Of a stretch of 64,000 nt of DNA, positions 26,746 through 35,368 are shown piece by piece. The number at the start of each line of letters is the position of its first letter. Within the stretch, counting starts at the first letter, position 1. The notes below the pieces were generated by a model. It had not been told where the DNA came from. It saw only the letters and a list, made by a program, of their open reading frames with translations, and made no database searches. The translations under genes were made by a program, and so were the position numbers. Origin of the DNA: Streptosporangium saharense (GTDB taxonomy: Bacteria; Actinomycetota; Actinomycetes; Streptosporangiales; Streptosporangiaceae); contig NZ_JACHJP010000002.1 in NCBI RefSeq assembly GCF_014203715.1, forward strand, positions 558,001-622,000, written 5' to 3'.

Positions 26746-27238
26746 GAAAGACCGTCTCCCCTTCTCCCTGGAGCCTCACGTCGAAACGGTAGGTCCCCTC
26801 CCCCACCGGCTCGGCGACCAGGGTCGCCCTGCGCGCGGGATCGAGCGTGTCGAGCAACGGGTCGGGGCCGTCCTGGAGGTAGACGCGGGTGGCGACGGAC
26901 CTCAGCAGCCCTCGGGCGAAGACGAGCATCGCGAGGTACGGCCCGGCGGGCCTGGCCGTACGGAACCGGTAGGAGCCGTCGGCGCCGGTCGGGCAGCGTC
27001 CGAACCCGGAGACGCCCTCTCCCGTGCGGTCGAGCGCCCTCCTGGTGCCGGTCTCGCCGAGCCACAGTTCGAGCATGGCGTCGGGCACGGGCTCCCCGGC
27101 CCCGTCGAGCACCCGCCCCGCGACGGTGATCGCCCCCGGGTGCCCCTCCGCGACCAGATCCGGCCCCTGGTCGTACGGCAGCGCGTAGCCGAAGAACGGC
27201 CCCACGGTCTGCGACGGGGTCGGTTGGACGGCGTTCAC
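26735..27238 (-). CDS. pcaG: Protocatechuate 3,4-dioxygenase alpha subunit
   Basis: This 167-residue subunit pairs with PcaH to cleave protocatechuate between its hydroxyls. It shows the alpha-subunit start TPSQTVGPFFGYALPYDQGP and the beta-sandwich core AITVAGRVLDGAGEPVPDAM. As expected for alpha, the four iron ligands are absent. I set the start at GTG 27238, which overlaps the pcaH stop (GTGA); a longer reading frame to 27295 would only extend into pcaH. Confidence 0.93.
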   Translation of the reverse strand: MNAVQPTPSQTVGPFFGYALPYDQGPDLVAEGHPGAITVAGRVLDGAGEPVPDAMLELWLGETGTRRALDRTGEGVSGFGRCPTGADGSYRFRTARPAGPYLAMLVFARGLLRSVATRVYLQDGPDPLLDTLDPARRATLVAEPVGEGTYRFDVRLQGEGETVFLEF

Positions 27239-27903
27239 GGCTCCTCCGTCGGGGTGCGGCCGAGGACGACGTCGAACCGGTAGCCGAGCGCCCACTCGGG
27301 TTCGGTGACGTCCAGGTCGAAGTGGGCGACGAGCCGCTCGCGGGCGGCGGGGTCGGGGATGGACTGCATGATCGGGTCGAAGGGGAACAGTGGGTCACCC
27401 GGGAAGTACATCTGGGTGACCAGGCGCTGGGTGAACGCGGTGCCGAAGACCGAGAAGTGGATGTGCGCGGGCCGCCAGGCGTTGTGGTGGTTGCGCCACG
27501 GGTAGGCGCCCGGCTTGATCGAGACGAACCGGTAACGGCCCTGCTCGTCGGTCACGCACCGTCCGGCGCCGGTGAAGTTCGGGTCGAGCGGCGCCGGGTG
27601 CTGGTCGCGCTGGTGGGCGTAGCGCCCGGCCGCGTTGGCCTGCCAGACCTCGATCAGCGTGTGGGGGACGGGCCTGCCCGCCGCGTCGAGGATCCTGCCG
27701 GTGACGATGATCCGCTCACCGATCGGCTCGCCCGCGTGGTGGCGGGTCAGGTCGGCGTCCAGCTCGCCGACCTCGTCGTGCCCGAAGACCGGGCCGGTCA
27801 GCTCCACGGCGTCCGGGTCGGCGCGCAGGACGACCGGTGGCCGGGACGGCGCCCGCAGCACGCTGCTGCGGTAGGCCGGGCTCAGGTAGGGCGGGTGGGT
27901 CAT
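27235..27903 (-). CDS. pcaH: Protocatechuate 3,4-dioxygenase beta subunit
   Basis: This 222-residue catalytic subunit binds the non-haem Fe(III). All four expected ligands are visible: Tyr95 (AGRYAHQ), Tyr134 (PGAYPWRN), His147 and His149 (RPAHIHFSVFG). The core HTLIEVWQANAAGRY is the intradiol dioxygenase signature. The start ATG overlaps the pcaF stop (ATGA) and the stop overlaps the pcaG start. Confidence 0.94.
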   Translation of the reverse strand: MTHPPYLSPAYRSSVLRAPSRPPVVLRADPDAVELTGPVFGHDEVGELDADLTRHHAGEPIGERIIVTGRILDAAGRPVPHTLIEVWQANAAGRYAHQRDQHPAPLDPNFTGAGRCVTDEQGRYRFVSIKPGAYPWRNHHNAWRPAHIHFSVFGTAFTQRLVTQMYFPGDPLFPFDPIMQSIPDPAARERLVAHFDLDVTEPEWALGYRFDVVLGRTPTEEP

Positions 27904-29081
27904 GACGTGCCTTCCAGTACCAGGGCGAGGCCCTGCCCGACACCGATGCAGAGCGTGGCCACGCCGTACCCGCCGGTTCTGGAGAGGCGGTGGGCCAGGG
28001 TGCCCGCGAGCCGGGCGCCCGAGCAGCCAAGCGGGTGGCCGATCGCGATGGCGCCACCGGCCGGGTTGACGAGCTCCGGGTCGAGGCCGGGCCACTCGGA
28101 CACGCAGGCCAGGACCTGGGCGGCGAAGGCCTCGTTGAGTTCGACGCTGGACAGGTCACCCAAGGTGAGTTTGGCCCTGCCCAGTGCCTTGGCGACCGCG
28201 TGCACGGGGCCGATGCCGAAGCTGACCGGATCGACGCCCGCGACGCCGGTCGAGACCACCCTGGCCAGGGGGCGCAGGCCGTGCTCGGCCAGTCCTTCGG
28301 CGTCGGTGACCAGCAGCGCCGCCGCCCCGTCGTTGAGCGGGGAGGAGTTGCCCGCGGTGATGGTGCCGTCGGCGGTGAAGGCGGGCCTGAGCCTGGCCAG
28401 TCCCTCCGGGGAGGAGTCGGGGCGGATGGACTCGTCGCCGGTCAGGTCGCTGTCCTCGACGAGCGCGATCTCGGCGTCGAGCGCTCCCGTCCGCCACGCC
28501 TCGGCCGCCAGGCGGTGGCTGCGCGCGGCGTACTCGTCCTGGGCCTCGCGGGTCACGCCGTACCGCGTGGCGAGGGTCTCGGTGGCCTCGCCGAGGGAGA
28601 CCGTCCAGCGGCCGGGCATCCGGGGGTTGACCAGGCGCCAGCCGAGGGTTGTCGAGTGGAGCTGCTCGTGGCCGCGCGGGTAGGCCCGTTCCGGCTTCTG
28701 CAGCACCCAGGGGGCGCGGCTCATGGACTCCACGCCGCCCGCGACGACGAGGGAGGCGTCGCCCACGGCGACCGCCCTGGCGGCCTGGATCACCGCCTCA
28801 AGGCCGGAGGCGCACAGCCGGTTGACCGTGGCGCCCGGCACCGTGACGGGCAGCCCGGCCAGCAGCGCCGCCATCCTGCCCACGTTGCGGTTGTCCTCGC
28901 CCGCGCCGTTGGCGGCGCCGAGGACGACGTCGTCGATCCTGGCGGGGTCGAGGCCAGGTGAGCGGTCGAGCAGCGCCCTGATCACCCCGGCTGCCAGGTC
29001 GTCGGGACGGACCGAGGCCAGGGCCCCGCCGTACCGGCCGATCGGGGTGCGGACGGCGTCGGCGATGTAGACGTCTTTCAC
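27900..29081 (-). CDS. pcaF: 3-oxoadipyl-CoA thiolase
   Basis: This 393-residue thiolase splits 3-oxoadipyl-CoA into succinyl-CoA and acetyl-CoA, the last step of the beta-ketoadipate route. The nucleophilic cysteine is in VNRLCASGLEAV; the other active-site motifs are GGAIAIGHPLGCSGAR and CIGVGQG. I choose GTG 29081 because CAGGAG lies 10 bases upstream and the N-terminus then reads VKDVYIADAVRTPIG as in known PcaF; a GTG at 29108 overlapping the pobA stop is the alternative. Its usual partner CoA-transferase genes pcaIJ are not adjacent. Confidence 0.92.
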   Translation of the reverse strand: MKDVYIADAVRTPIGRYGGALASVRPDDLAAGVIRALLDRSPGLDPARIDDVVLGAANGAGEDNRNVGRMAALLAGLPVTVPGATVNRLCASGLEAVIQAARAVAVGDASLVVAGGVESMSRAPWVLQKPERAYPRGHEQLHSTTLGWRLVNPRMPGRWTVSLGEATETLATRYGVTREAQDEYAARSHRLAAEAWRTGALDAEIALVEDSDLTGDESIRPDSSPEGLARLRPAFTADGTITAGNSSPLNDGAAALLVTDAEGLAEHGLRPLARVVSTGVAGVDPVSFGIGPVHAVAKALGRAKLTLGDLSSVELNEAFAAQVLACVSEWPGLDPELVNPAGGAIAIGHPLGCSGARLAGTLAHRLSRTGGYGVATLCIGVGQGLALVLEGTS

Positions 29082-29104
29082 AGCGGTTGCGCTCCTGATC
29101 GTTC

Positions 29105-30307
29105 TCACTGCTCCGTGGGCTCGGGGAGGTCACGTTCGTACGGCAGGCCGACGTAGTTCTCGGCCAGCGTGGTCGCCGCGGCCTCCGAGGAGGTCACGTA
29201 GTCCAGGTGGGAGACCTGCAGCCGCCGCGCGTAGGCGTCGTCGGTCTCGAAGGTGTGCAGCAGCGTCGTCATCCACCAGGAGAAGTGCTGCGCCCGCCAC
29301 ACCCGCCGCAGGCAGGTCTCTGAGTAGGCGTCGAGCAGGTCGCCGGAACCGGTGGCGTACCGGTGCGCCAGGGCCTCGGTCAGCACCCGCACGTCGGCGA
29401 CCGCGAGGTTGAGGCCCTTGGCCCCGGTCGGGGGGACGATGTGGGCCGCGTCGCCCGCGAGGAACAGGTTGCCGTGGCGCATGGGCTCGGCCACGAAGCT
29501 CCGCATGGGCGTCACGCCCTTCTCGACGATCTCCCCGGTGGTCAGGGTGAAGCCGGGCACCGTTTCGAGGCGGGCGCGCAGTTCGGCCCAGATCCGCTCG
29601 TTGGGCCAGTCGGCGACGTCCTCCCCGGCGGGGACCTGGAGGTAGAAGCGGCTGATCTCGGGTGAGCGCATGCTGTGCAGGGCGAAGCCGCGCTCGTTCC
29701 AGGCGTAGATCAGCTCCTCGGCGGACGGCTCGACCCTGGCCAGGACGCCGAGCCAGGCGAAGGGGTAGTCCCGTTCGTAGACCGTGAGCTCACCCTCGGG
29801 GACGCTCGCGCGGGACACACCGTGGAAGCCGTCGCAGCCCGCGATGACGTCGCAGTCGAGCCGCTGGCCGTCGAAGGTCAGGTAGGGGGCGTCGGTCGCG
29901 GCGTCGTGCACGGCCACGTCCCCGACCTCGAAGCGGATGTCGCCTCCCGCGGCGAGACGGGCGGCGATCAGGTCCTTGACGACCTCCTGCTGGCCGTACA
30001 CCGTGATGGCGCGGCCGGGGACCAGCCGTTCGAAGGGCACCCGGTGACCGGTGCCGCCGTAGCGCAGCTCGATGCCGTGGTGGACGAGCCCCTCCCGGGT
30101 GAGGCGGTCGCCGACCCCGGCCGCCACGAGGGTGTCCACGGTCCCCTGTTCGAGCACTCCCGCCCGGATCCGCCGTTCGACGTGGTCGCGGCTGCGGCGT
30201 TCGAGCACCACCGAGTCGATGCCGCGCAGGTGGAGCAGGTGGGAGAGCAGCAGACCGGCCGGTCCCGCCCCGATGATCCCGACCTGTGTCCGTCTGGGAG
30301 GAGTCAT
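29105..30307 (-). CDS. pobA: 4-hydroxybenzoate 3-monooxygenase
   Basis: This 400-residue flavoprotein hydroxylates 4-hydroxybenzoate to protocatechuate using NAD(P)H and O2. It has the FAD motif GIIGAGPAGLL (residues ~10-20), the DG motif IAGCDGFHGVSRASV and the GD motif LFLAGDAAHIVPPTGAKGLN. The length is near the 394 of the Pseudomonas enzyme. It is the first gene of the ten-gene run. The upstream region shows no strong ribosome site before ATG 30307, so the message may have a very short leader. Confidence 0.92.
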   Translation of the reverse strand: MTPPRRTQVGIIGAGPAGLLLSHLLHLRGIDSVVLERRSRDHVERRIRAGVLEQGTVDTLVAAGVGDRLTREGLVHHGIELRYGGTGHRVPFERLVPGRAITVYGQQEVVKDLIAARLAAGGDIRFEVGDVAVHDAATDAPYLTFDGQRLDCDVIAGCDGFHGVSRASVPEGELTVYERDYPFAWLGVLARVEPSAEELIYAWNERGFALHSMRSPEISRFYLQVPAGEDVADWPNERIWAELRARLETVPGFTLTTGEIVEKGVTPMRSFVAEPMRHGNLFLAGDAAHIVPPTGAKGLNLAVADVRVLTEALAHRYATGSGDLLDAYSETCLRRVWRAQHFSWWMTTLLHTFETDDAYARRLQVSHLDYVTSSEAAATTLAENYVGLPYERDLPEPTEQ

Positions 30308-30534
30308 GGGACAAGAGCATCGTGGACCCGGCGCGGAAAACCGAGCCTCGCCTTCCACTGACCGGAAGGGGACGTTCACGAGCGGGCCTGGTCCTCGGCT
30401 GGGAGGTCGTTTCCCGGATCGCCGACCACCGTTGTACGGCGCGCTCACCGAACCGGCCGCGGGCTGTCAACCAGCCCCACTTTTCCGGATAAATCAGGCT
30501 ATGGCCGGTGCTCCCGTCTCGTCGATTGCGTCAC

Positions 30535-30562
30535 GTGCAATGTCTCTTTACCGACATTGCAC
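30535..30562. promoter_or_regulatory. Perfect 10-bp inverted repeat between pobA and the regulators
   Basis: GTGCAATGTC (30535-30544) and GACATTGCAC (30553-30562) are exact reverse complements separated by 8 bases. Centre-to-centre distance is 18 bases, about two helical turns, which suits a dimeric regulator. It lies 228 bases upstream of pobA and 408 bases upstream of the LysR gene. A second palindrome, GGGGCGCCCC, follows at about 30576-30585. The LysR or IclR protein encoded next door could be the binder; this is inference. Confidence 0.55.
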
Positions 30563-30965
30563 TGGTGGTCACCGTTGGGGCGCCCCTAGCTTTCCGGCCG
30601 TGTTCGGTACTTTCGATATAGCCAGCGCGGTCTTGTCCGCGATCGTTTTCGTGCTTGTGACGCCCCCGGCCCTGCTGATCCATCGGCTGGGAAGACGGGC
30701 CGCCGTCCGGTGGGCGGTGGCGGACGGGCTGGCCCTGTCCGCGAACGGACGGCCGGTCACCGGCAGCCCCTGGTGGATCGACAGCCTGGACATGCCGCCC
30801 GGGACCTGGTTCGAGATCGGCTTCCTGGCCGGCAACCCCGGGTTGTGGATGGACCACTGCCACAATCTGGAACACGCGGCCGCCGGGATGATGATGCACC
30901 TGGGCTACGAGGGCGTCACGACCCGGTTCGAGACCGGCAGCGCGACAGGCAACCGACCGGAGTGA
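30540..30965 (+). pseudogene. Multicopper oxidase C-terminal fragment (probable remnant)
   Basis: From about 30741 to the stop the frame encodes the end of a multicopper oxidase: GRPVTGSPWWIDSLDMPPG, then NPGLWMDHCHNLEHAAAGMM with the His-Cys-His and downstream Met ligands of the type 1/3 copper sites, then LGYEGVTTRF. A complete enzyme needs two or three cupredoxin domains; only about 75 residues are here. Upstream in the same frame is a hydrophobic segment (FDIASAVLSAIVFVLVTPPA) that may be the original N-terminal membrane anchor, implying an internal deletion. No ribosome site is evident, and the 5' part overlaps the inverted repeat. Confidence 0.6.
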
Positions 30966-30969
30966 ACAC

Positions 30970-31884
30970 ATGCTGGATCTGAACCTCCTGGTCGCGCTCG
31001 ACGCGCTCCTGGAAGAGGGCAGCGTCGCCGGTGCGGCGGCCCGGCTCAACACCTCCGCGCCCGCGATGAGCCGCACGCTGGGGCGGATCAGACGCCAGCT
31101 GAACGACCCCGTCCTGGTGCGCGCGGGCCGCAACCTGGTCCCCACCCCGCGCGCGCTCGAACTGCGCTCCGCCGTACACGACCTGGTGGAGCAGGCGTCC
31201 GCCCTCCTCGTGCCCGCGGGCGACCCCGCCCCCGCCACGCTCGCCAGGACCTTCAACCTGCAGGCGAGCGACATGCTGCTGTCCGCCCTGGCCGCGCCGC
31301 TCGTCCTTGCGGTCGGCCGCCGGGCGCCGGAGGTGGTGCTGCGGTTCCTGCCCGACACCCTCGAAGGGACCTCGGCGCTGCGGGAGGGCCGGGTGGACCT
31401 GGAGATCGGGGTCATCGACCACACCTCCCCCGAGACCCGTGTCGAGCCGCTGGGCACCGGCCGCATCGTCGGCATGGCGCGGGAGGACCATCCCCTGGTG
31501 ACCAGAGGGGTCACCCTGCGCCGGTTCGCCGACGCCAAGCACGTCGGGGTGTCCAGGCACGGCCGGCTGCACGGGCCGATCGACGACCTGCTGGCCGCCC
31601 GGGGGCTGCGCCGCAGGACCGTGGTGACCGTCTCCTCGCACTCGACGGCCCTGCTTCTGGCCAGGCAGGGCGGCCTGGTCTGCCTGGCGCCCGCCCCCGC
31701 CGACGACGACCTCCCGGCGGCGCTCGGCCTGCGCGCCTTCGAGATCCCGCTGGAACTACCCGAGGTCGAGGTGGCCATGGCGTGGCATCCACGCAACGAC
31801 GCCGACGGCGGACAGCGCTGGCTGCGCGACCAGGTGCGCGAGGTCCTGCGCGGAGCCGAAGCCTTCCACCACGCAGGCCAGTAG
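30970..31884 (+). CDS. LysR-family transcriptional regulator
   Basis: This 304-residue regulator has the N-terminal winged helix (LNLLVALDALLEEGSVAGAA and LNTSAPAMSRTLGRIRRQL) and a periplasmic-binding-like effector domain from ~residue 92. GGAG precedes the ATG by 8 bases. It points away from the pobA-pca run and is next to an IclR regulator; LysR proteins commonly control aromatic catabolic operons divergently. The oxidase fragment lies between them, so the regulatory link is probable rather than shown. Confidence 0.88.
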   Translation: MLDLNLLVALDALLEEGSVAGAAARLNTSAPAMSRTLGRIRRQLNDPVLVRAGRNLVPTPRALELRSAVHDLVEQASALLVPAGDPAPATLARTFNLQASDMLLSALAAPLVLAVGRRAPEVVLRFLPDTLEGTSALREGRVDLEIGVIDHTSPETRVEPLGTGRIVGMAREDHPLVTRGVTLRRFADAKHVGVSRHGRLHGPIDDLLAARGLRRRTVVTVSSHSTALLLARQGGLVCLAPAPADDDLPAALGLRAFEIPLELPEVEVAMAWHPRNDADGGQRWLRDQVREVLRGAEAFHHAGQ

Positions 31885-31965
31885 TGCCCTCGCCGTCCCG
31901 GGGACGCTCCCCGGTGAGAGAAGGAGGAGAATTCCCTTCTAGGAACCACGGTGAGGGGAGGCGTG

Positions 31966-32718
31966 ATGGCGGGCGGGTCGCGGGAACCGGGGCGTTCCGT
32001 GACGTCGAAGGTCCTGGCGATCCTGGGCGCCTTCGACACCGACCATCCCCGGCTCACCCTCTCGGAGATCTCCCGGCGCAGCGGGGTCCCGCTGACGACC
32101 ACGCACCGCCTGGTGGGCGAGCTGGTGGCCTGGCAGGCGCTGAGCCGTACGGCCGACGGCCACCTGAGGGTCGGGCTGCGGCTGTGGGAGCTGGGCCAGC
32201 TCGCGCCGGGCAGGCTGCAGGAGGTCGCCCACCCGTGGCTGCAGGAGCTGTACGCGGAGACCGGCGAGAACGTGCACCTGGCCGTCAGGGACGGTCTTGA
32301 GGTGCTCTACGTGGACAAACTGCACGGCAGGCGGGCCGTACGGCTGGTCTCCAGGACGGGCGGGCGGCTGCCGATGCACCCGACGGGGGTCGGCAAGGCC
32401 CTGCTGGCCCACGAGCCCGACTGGTTCCGGGGCGCCTACCTGGCCCGTGAGCTCGAACGGCCGACCCCGCGCACGATCGTCGAGCCGGGGCGGCTGGCCA
32501 GGGAGCTGGCCTCGGTGCGGGTCCAGGGGTACGCGCTGACGTTCGAGGAGATGAGTCTGGGCTCCTGTTCCGCGGCGGCGCCGGTGCTCGTGGAGGGCCG
32601 CGCGGTGGCCGCCGTCGGGGTCGTGCTGTCCTCCCGGCGCGCCAGGGAGCTGCAACGCCTGGTCGAGCCGCTGCTCAGGGTGACCTCCGAGATCGCCCGC
32701 GCCTACGCCGCCCGCTGA
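31966..32718 (+). CDS. IclR-family regulator (PcaR/PobR-type candidate)
   Basis: This 250-residue regulator has the IclR winged helix at residues ~10-65 (SVTSKVLAILGAFDTDHPRL, SGVPLTTTHRLVGELVAW) and the GAF-like effector domain after it (e.g. GENVHLAVRDGLEVLYVDKL and PMHPTGVGKALLAHEP). IclR members PcaR, PcaU and PobR control protocatechuate and 4-hydroxybenzoate genes in other bacteria. ATG 31966 is chosen because GGGGAGG precedes it; GTG 31951 would place that site inside the gene. It is likely a regulator of the adjacent pob/pca cluster. Confidence 0.88.
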   Translation: MAGGSREPGRSVTSKVLAILGAFDTDHPRLTLSEISRRSGVPLTTTHRLVGELVAWQALSRTADGHLRVGLRLWELGQLAPGRLQEVAHPWLQELYAETGENVHLAVRDGLEVLYVDKLHGRRAVRLVSRTGGRLPMHPTGVGKALLAHEPDWFRGAYLARELERPTPRTIVEPGRLARELASVRVQGYALTFEEMSLGSCSAAAPVLVEGRAVAAVGVVLSSRRARELQRLVEPLLRVTSEIARAYAAR

Positions 32719-32721
32719 GGG

Positions 32722-34917
32722 TCATCTCTGCTGGCTCGGGCGCGGTTGGGTGGGGGTCCACCGTTCCGCGGCCAGGTGCAGCAGCAGGAGCGCGATGTCG
32801 TCGCTGCGGTGGCTGGTCTGCTGGGCGTGCCTGATCAGGGTGCTCGCCACCTCCTCAAGGGGGCGGTCCCCGACCCGTTCCAACTCGGTGGCCAGGTCGG
32901 CGAGCGCGTCGTCGATGTCCACGCCGGGGGTCTCGACCAGGCCGTCGGTGTAGAGGGCCAGCGTCGCGCCCGGCTGCAGCGGGATCTCGGTGTGCGGATA
33001 CTCCACGGAGTGGTCGATGCCCAGCAGCAGCCCGCCGGGGACCTCGACCACCTGCACCCGCCCGTCGGGCAGGCGCATCAGCGGCTGGGGGTGTCCGGCG
33101 CGGGCCAGGCAGGCCAGGTTCCTGCGCAGGTCGAGCCGCAGATAGACGCAGCTGGCGAACAGGCCGGGATCCAGGTCCACCAGGAGGTGGTTGGTGCGCG
33201 CCAGGACCTCGCCGGGGTCGGCGCCCGCGGTGGCGTAGGCGCGGACCGCGGTGCGCACCTGCCCCATGAGGGCCGCGGCGGTGACGTTGTGCCCCTGGAC
33301 GTCGCCCACGACGGCGGCGACGGTGTCGTCGGCGAGGCTGATGACGTCGTAGAAGTCGCCCCCGATGTCCATGTCCTCGGTGCCGGGCAGGTAGCGGGCG
33401 GCGGCGCTCAGCCGGGGCAGCCGGGGAAGGGCGTGCGGCAGCAGGCTCTCCTGCAGGGCGTGGGCCAGCTCCAGCTTGGCGTCGTAGAGGCGGGCGCGCT
33501 CCAGGGCCTGGGCGATCAGGCCGCCGAGCGCGGTCAGCAGGGCGCGTTCCTCGACGGTGAAGCGGTGGTGCCTGGCGAAGGCGAGCACGCAGGTGCCCAC
33601 GGACCTTCCCGAGGCGATCAGCGGCAGGAACGCCCAGGAGGCCATCCCGTCGTCCACGGCGATCTCCGCGCCGTAGACCTCGTCCAGCTCCTCCTGGGAG
33701 CTGAAGAAGCTGGGCATCCCGGTGACCATGGTCCGCACGCTCGGCGTCGGTGAGGTCAGCGGGAGGCCGTCGTAGTGCTCCCTGAGGTGGGGCGGGTAAC
33801 CACGGTCGCCGACGACACTCATCCTGCCGTCGTCGGCGACCATCAGTGCCATCCCGTCGCCGCCGAAGGCGGGCATGAGCCGGTTGGCGACCAGGTCCAC
33901 CACGTCCTGCACGCTGGCGGCCTTGGTGAGCGTGCTGGCCAGGTGGAGGATGTGGTAGAGCGCCCCGACCCTGGTCGGCAGGGTCAGGTCCGCGTCGCAG
34001 ACGGGGCCGGGCGGTTCGACCTCCGGGGCCTGGACGGGGATGTCCGCCGCCTCGACCATGGCCGGGGAGATACGCATCGTCACGCCGTTCGGCGCCGGGT
34101 AGAGCTCGAAGGACAGCCAGCGGTCGGGCGGGCGCAGCGCGACGAACGAGGTCGCCTGCTGGCTGATCATGGCCGCGCGGTAGCGGTCCTCGTAGACGGG
34201 GTCGTTCAGCCAGGGCACCAGGGTCCAGGGGTGGGAGCCGACCAGCCGGGCCGGGAGCGTGCGGAGCAGCGCGGCGGCCCTGGGGGTGACGAAGGTGACG
34301 CGGCCGGTGGCGTCGAGGCCGCAGATGCCCTCGGGGAGCCGGTCGGTGACGGCGGAGATCACCTCGGCGGGCTGCATGCTGGGAACGGGCAGCACGCGGG
34401 GTTCGAGGCCGGGGCGCAGCCTGTGGCCCTGCCGGTCGGCCTTCTCCAGGCCCCGCGCCATCTCCGTCGCGGCGCCGATCAGGCGTTCGCGCTCGACCGG
34501 GGAGAGCTCGCACGAGTGGGTGCCCGCCCACATGACGAACATCCCGCCGTAGACGGTGGTGGTGCCGATCAGCGGCACGGCGGCGAGGGTGAAGTCGTAC
34601 GGCATGACCAGCGCCGCCCCCGGATAGACGCGGGCCATCTCCTTCTCGTCGCCGACCCACACCAGCCGCCGGTAGCGGATCGCGTCGGTCACCGGCATGG
34701 GGGTGGCCAGGCTCATCCGCTCCCAGGGGCGGATGAAGTCGCGGGGCGCCCCCTTCATCACCGCGAGTTCGAGCACCTCGGCGTCCGGCGCCAGCAGGTA
34801 GACCGTGCCCAGGTGGGCTCCCACGCTCTCCAGGACCTTGCCCAGGTCGTCGGCGAGCGCGTCGAGGCCGCTCCGTGGGGAACGGCCTTCGAGAAAGGTC
34901 GGGTGTTCGGGCACCAT
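32722..34917 (-). CDS. GAF/PAS sensor with SpoIIE-type PP2C phosphatase
   Basis: This 731-residue multidomain protein reads, in order: a GAF domain (~20-165), a PAS-like segment (~185-285, GLDATGRVTFVTPRAAALLR), a second GAF domain (~315-470) and a C-terminal SpoIIE phosphatase (~490-715). The phosphatase motifs DIGGDFYDVISLADDTVAAV, VVGDVQGHNVTAAALMGQVR and LALYTDGLVETPG are intact, including the metal-binding aspartates. Such proteins dephosphorylate anti-anti-sigma factors in partner-switching pathways. No anti-sigma or STAS gene is nearby, so its partner is elsewhere. Confidence 0.9.
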   Translation of the reverse strand: MVPEHPTFLEGRSPRSGLDALADDLGKVLESVGAHLGTVYLLAPDAEVLELAVMKGAPRDFIRPWERMSLATPMPVTDAIRYRRLVWVGDEKEMARVYPGAALVMPYDFTLAAVPLIGTTTVYGGMFVMWAGTHSCELSPVERERLIGAATEMARGLEKADRQGHRLRPGLEPRVLPVPSMQPAEVISAVTDRLPEGICGLDATGRVTFVTPRAAALLRTLPARLVGSHPWTLVPWLNDPVYEDRYRAAMISQQATSFVALRPPDRWLSFELYPAPNGVTMRISPAMVEAADIPVQAPEVEPPGPVCDADLTLPTRVGALYHILHLASTLTKAASVQDVVDLVANRLMPAFGGDGMALMVADDGRMSVVGDRGYPPHLREHYDGLPLTSPTPSVRTMVTGMPSFFSSQEELDEVYGAEIAVDDGMASWAFLPLIASGRSVGTCVLAFARHHRFTVEERALLTALGGLIAQALERARLYDAKLELAHALQESLLPHALPRLPRLSAAARYLPGTEDMDIGGDFYDVISLADDTVAAVVGDVQGHNVTAAALMGQVRTAVRAYATAGADPGEVLARTNHLLVDLDPGLFASCVYLRLDLRRNLACLARAGHPQPLMRLPDGRVQVVEVPGGLLLGIDHSVEYPHTEIPLQPGATLALYTDGLVETPGVDIDDALADLATELERVGDRPLEEVASTLIRHAQQTSHRSDDIALLLLHLAAERWTPTQPRPSQQR

Positions 34918-35368
34918 CAGCGCCTCATCTCCGGCGCCCGGCCCACGGGCGGTCGCGATCCCCGGCCGTCTCCGCCGTCACGTGGCGGTCCGCCCGCCCC
35001 CGGCGGGCGGACCTGGAGGAAAGCCGCGCCATCCAATAACACGCCTTAATGCGCATATATGGACGATACTCCCCCTGAGCAGGGAGTTTGGGGACACGCA
35101 TTCCCAAGCTTGCGCCCCGTCCCCTGATTTTGCGGCTCGCTGGGTACGGCCAGGCACGACACTGAACATCCGGTGCCGTTCCGCCCCGGAGAACCGAATC
35201 GGATTACCGGACATAGGCCAATTCACTGGACGCACTTGACTGTTTCCACACGTATGGTCAAAAAAGAATCATGGCGCGAAAAATCCGTAGATCGCGCTAC
35301 CTGCCGCGCCGTACGGTGGGACATCCGACAGCGGCCCCGCCGCCGAGCCCAGGGGGTGCCTTTCGGTC
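34918..35368. other. Divergent intergenic region, SpoIIE phosphatase / P450
   Basis: About 450 bases with no credible gene. A+T content rises between 35020 and 35310. An interrupted repeat TTGAC (35237-35241) and GTCAA (35258-35262) flanks CACACGTATG and could be an operator. TTGGGGA and TTCCCAA near 35090-35110 form a weak hairpin. No convincing promoter pair could be assigned. Confidence 0.35.

Noticed and set aside
32722..34917. SpoIIE phosphatase as part of a local partner-switching cluster
   Set aside because: No STAS anti-anti-sigma or anti-sigma kinase gene lies nearby; the sigma factor at 2.7 kb is far away and of the housekeeping type.
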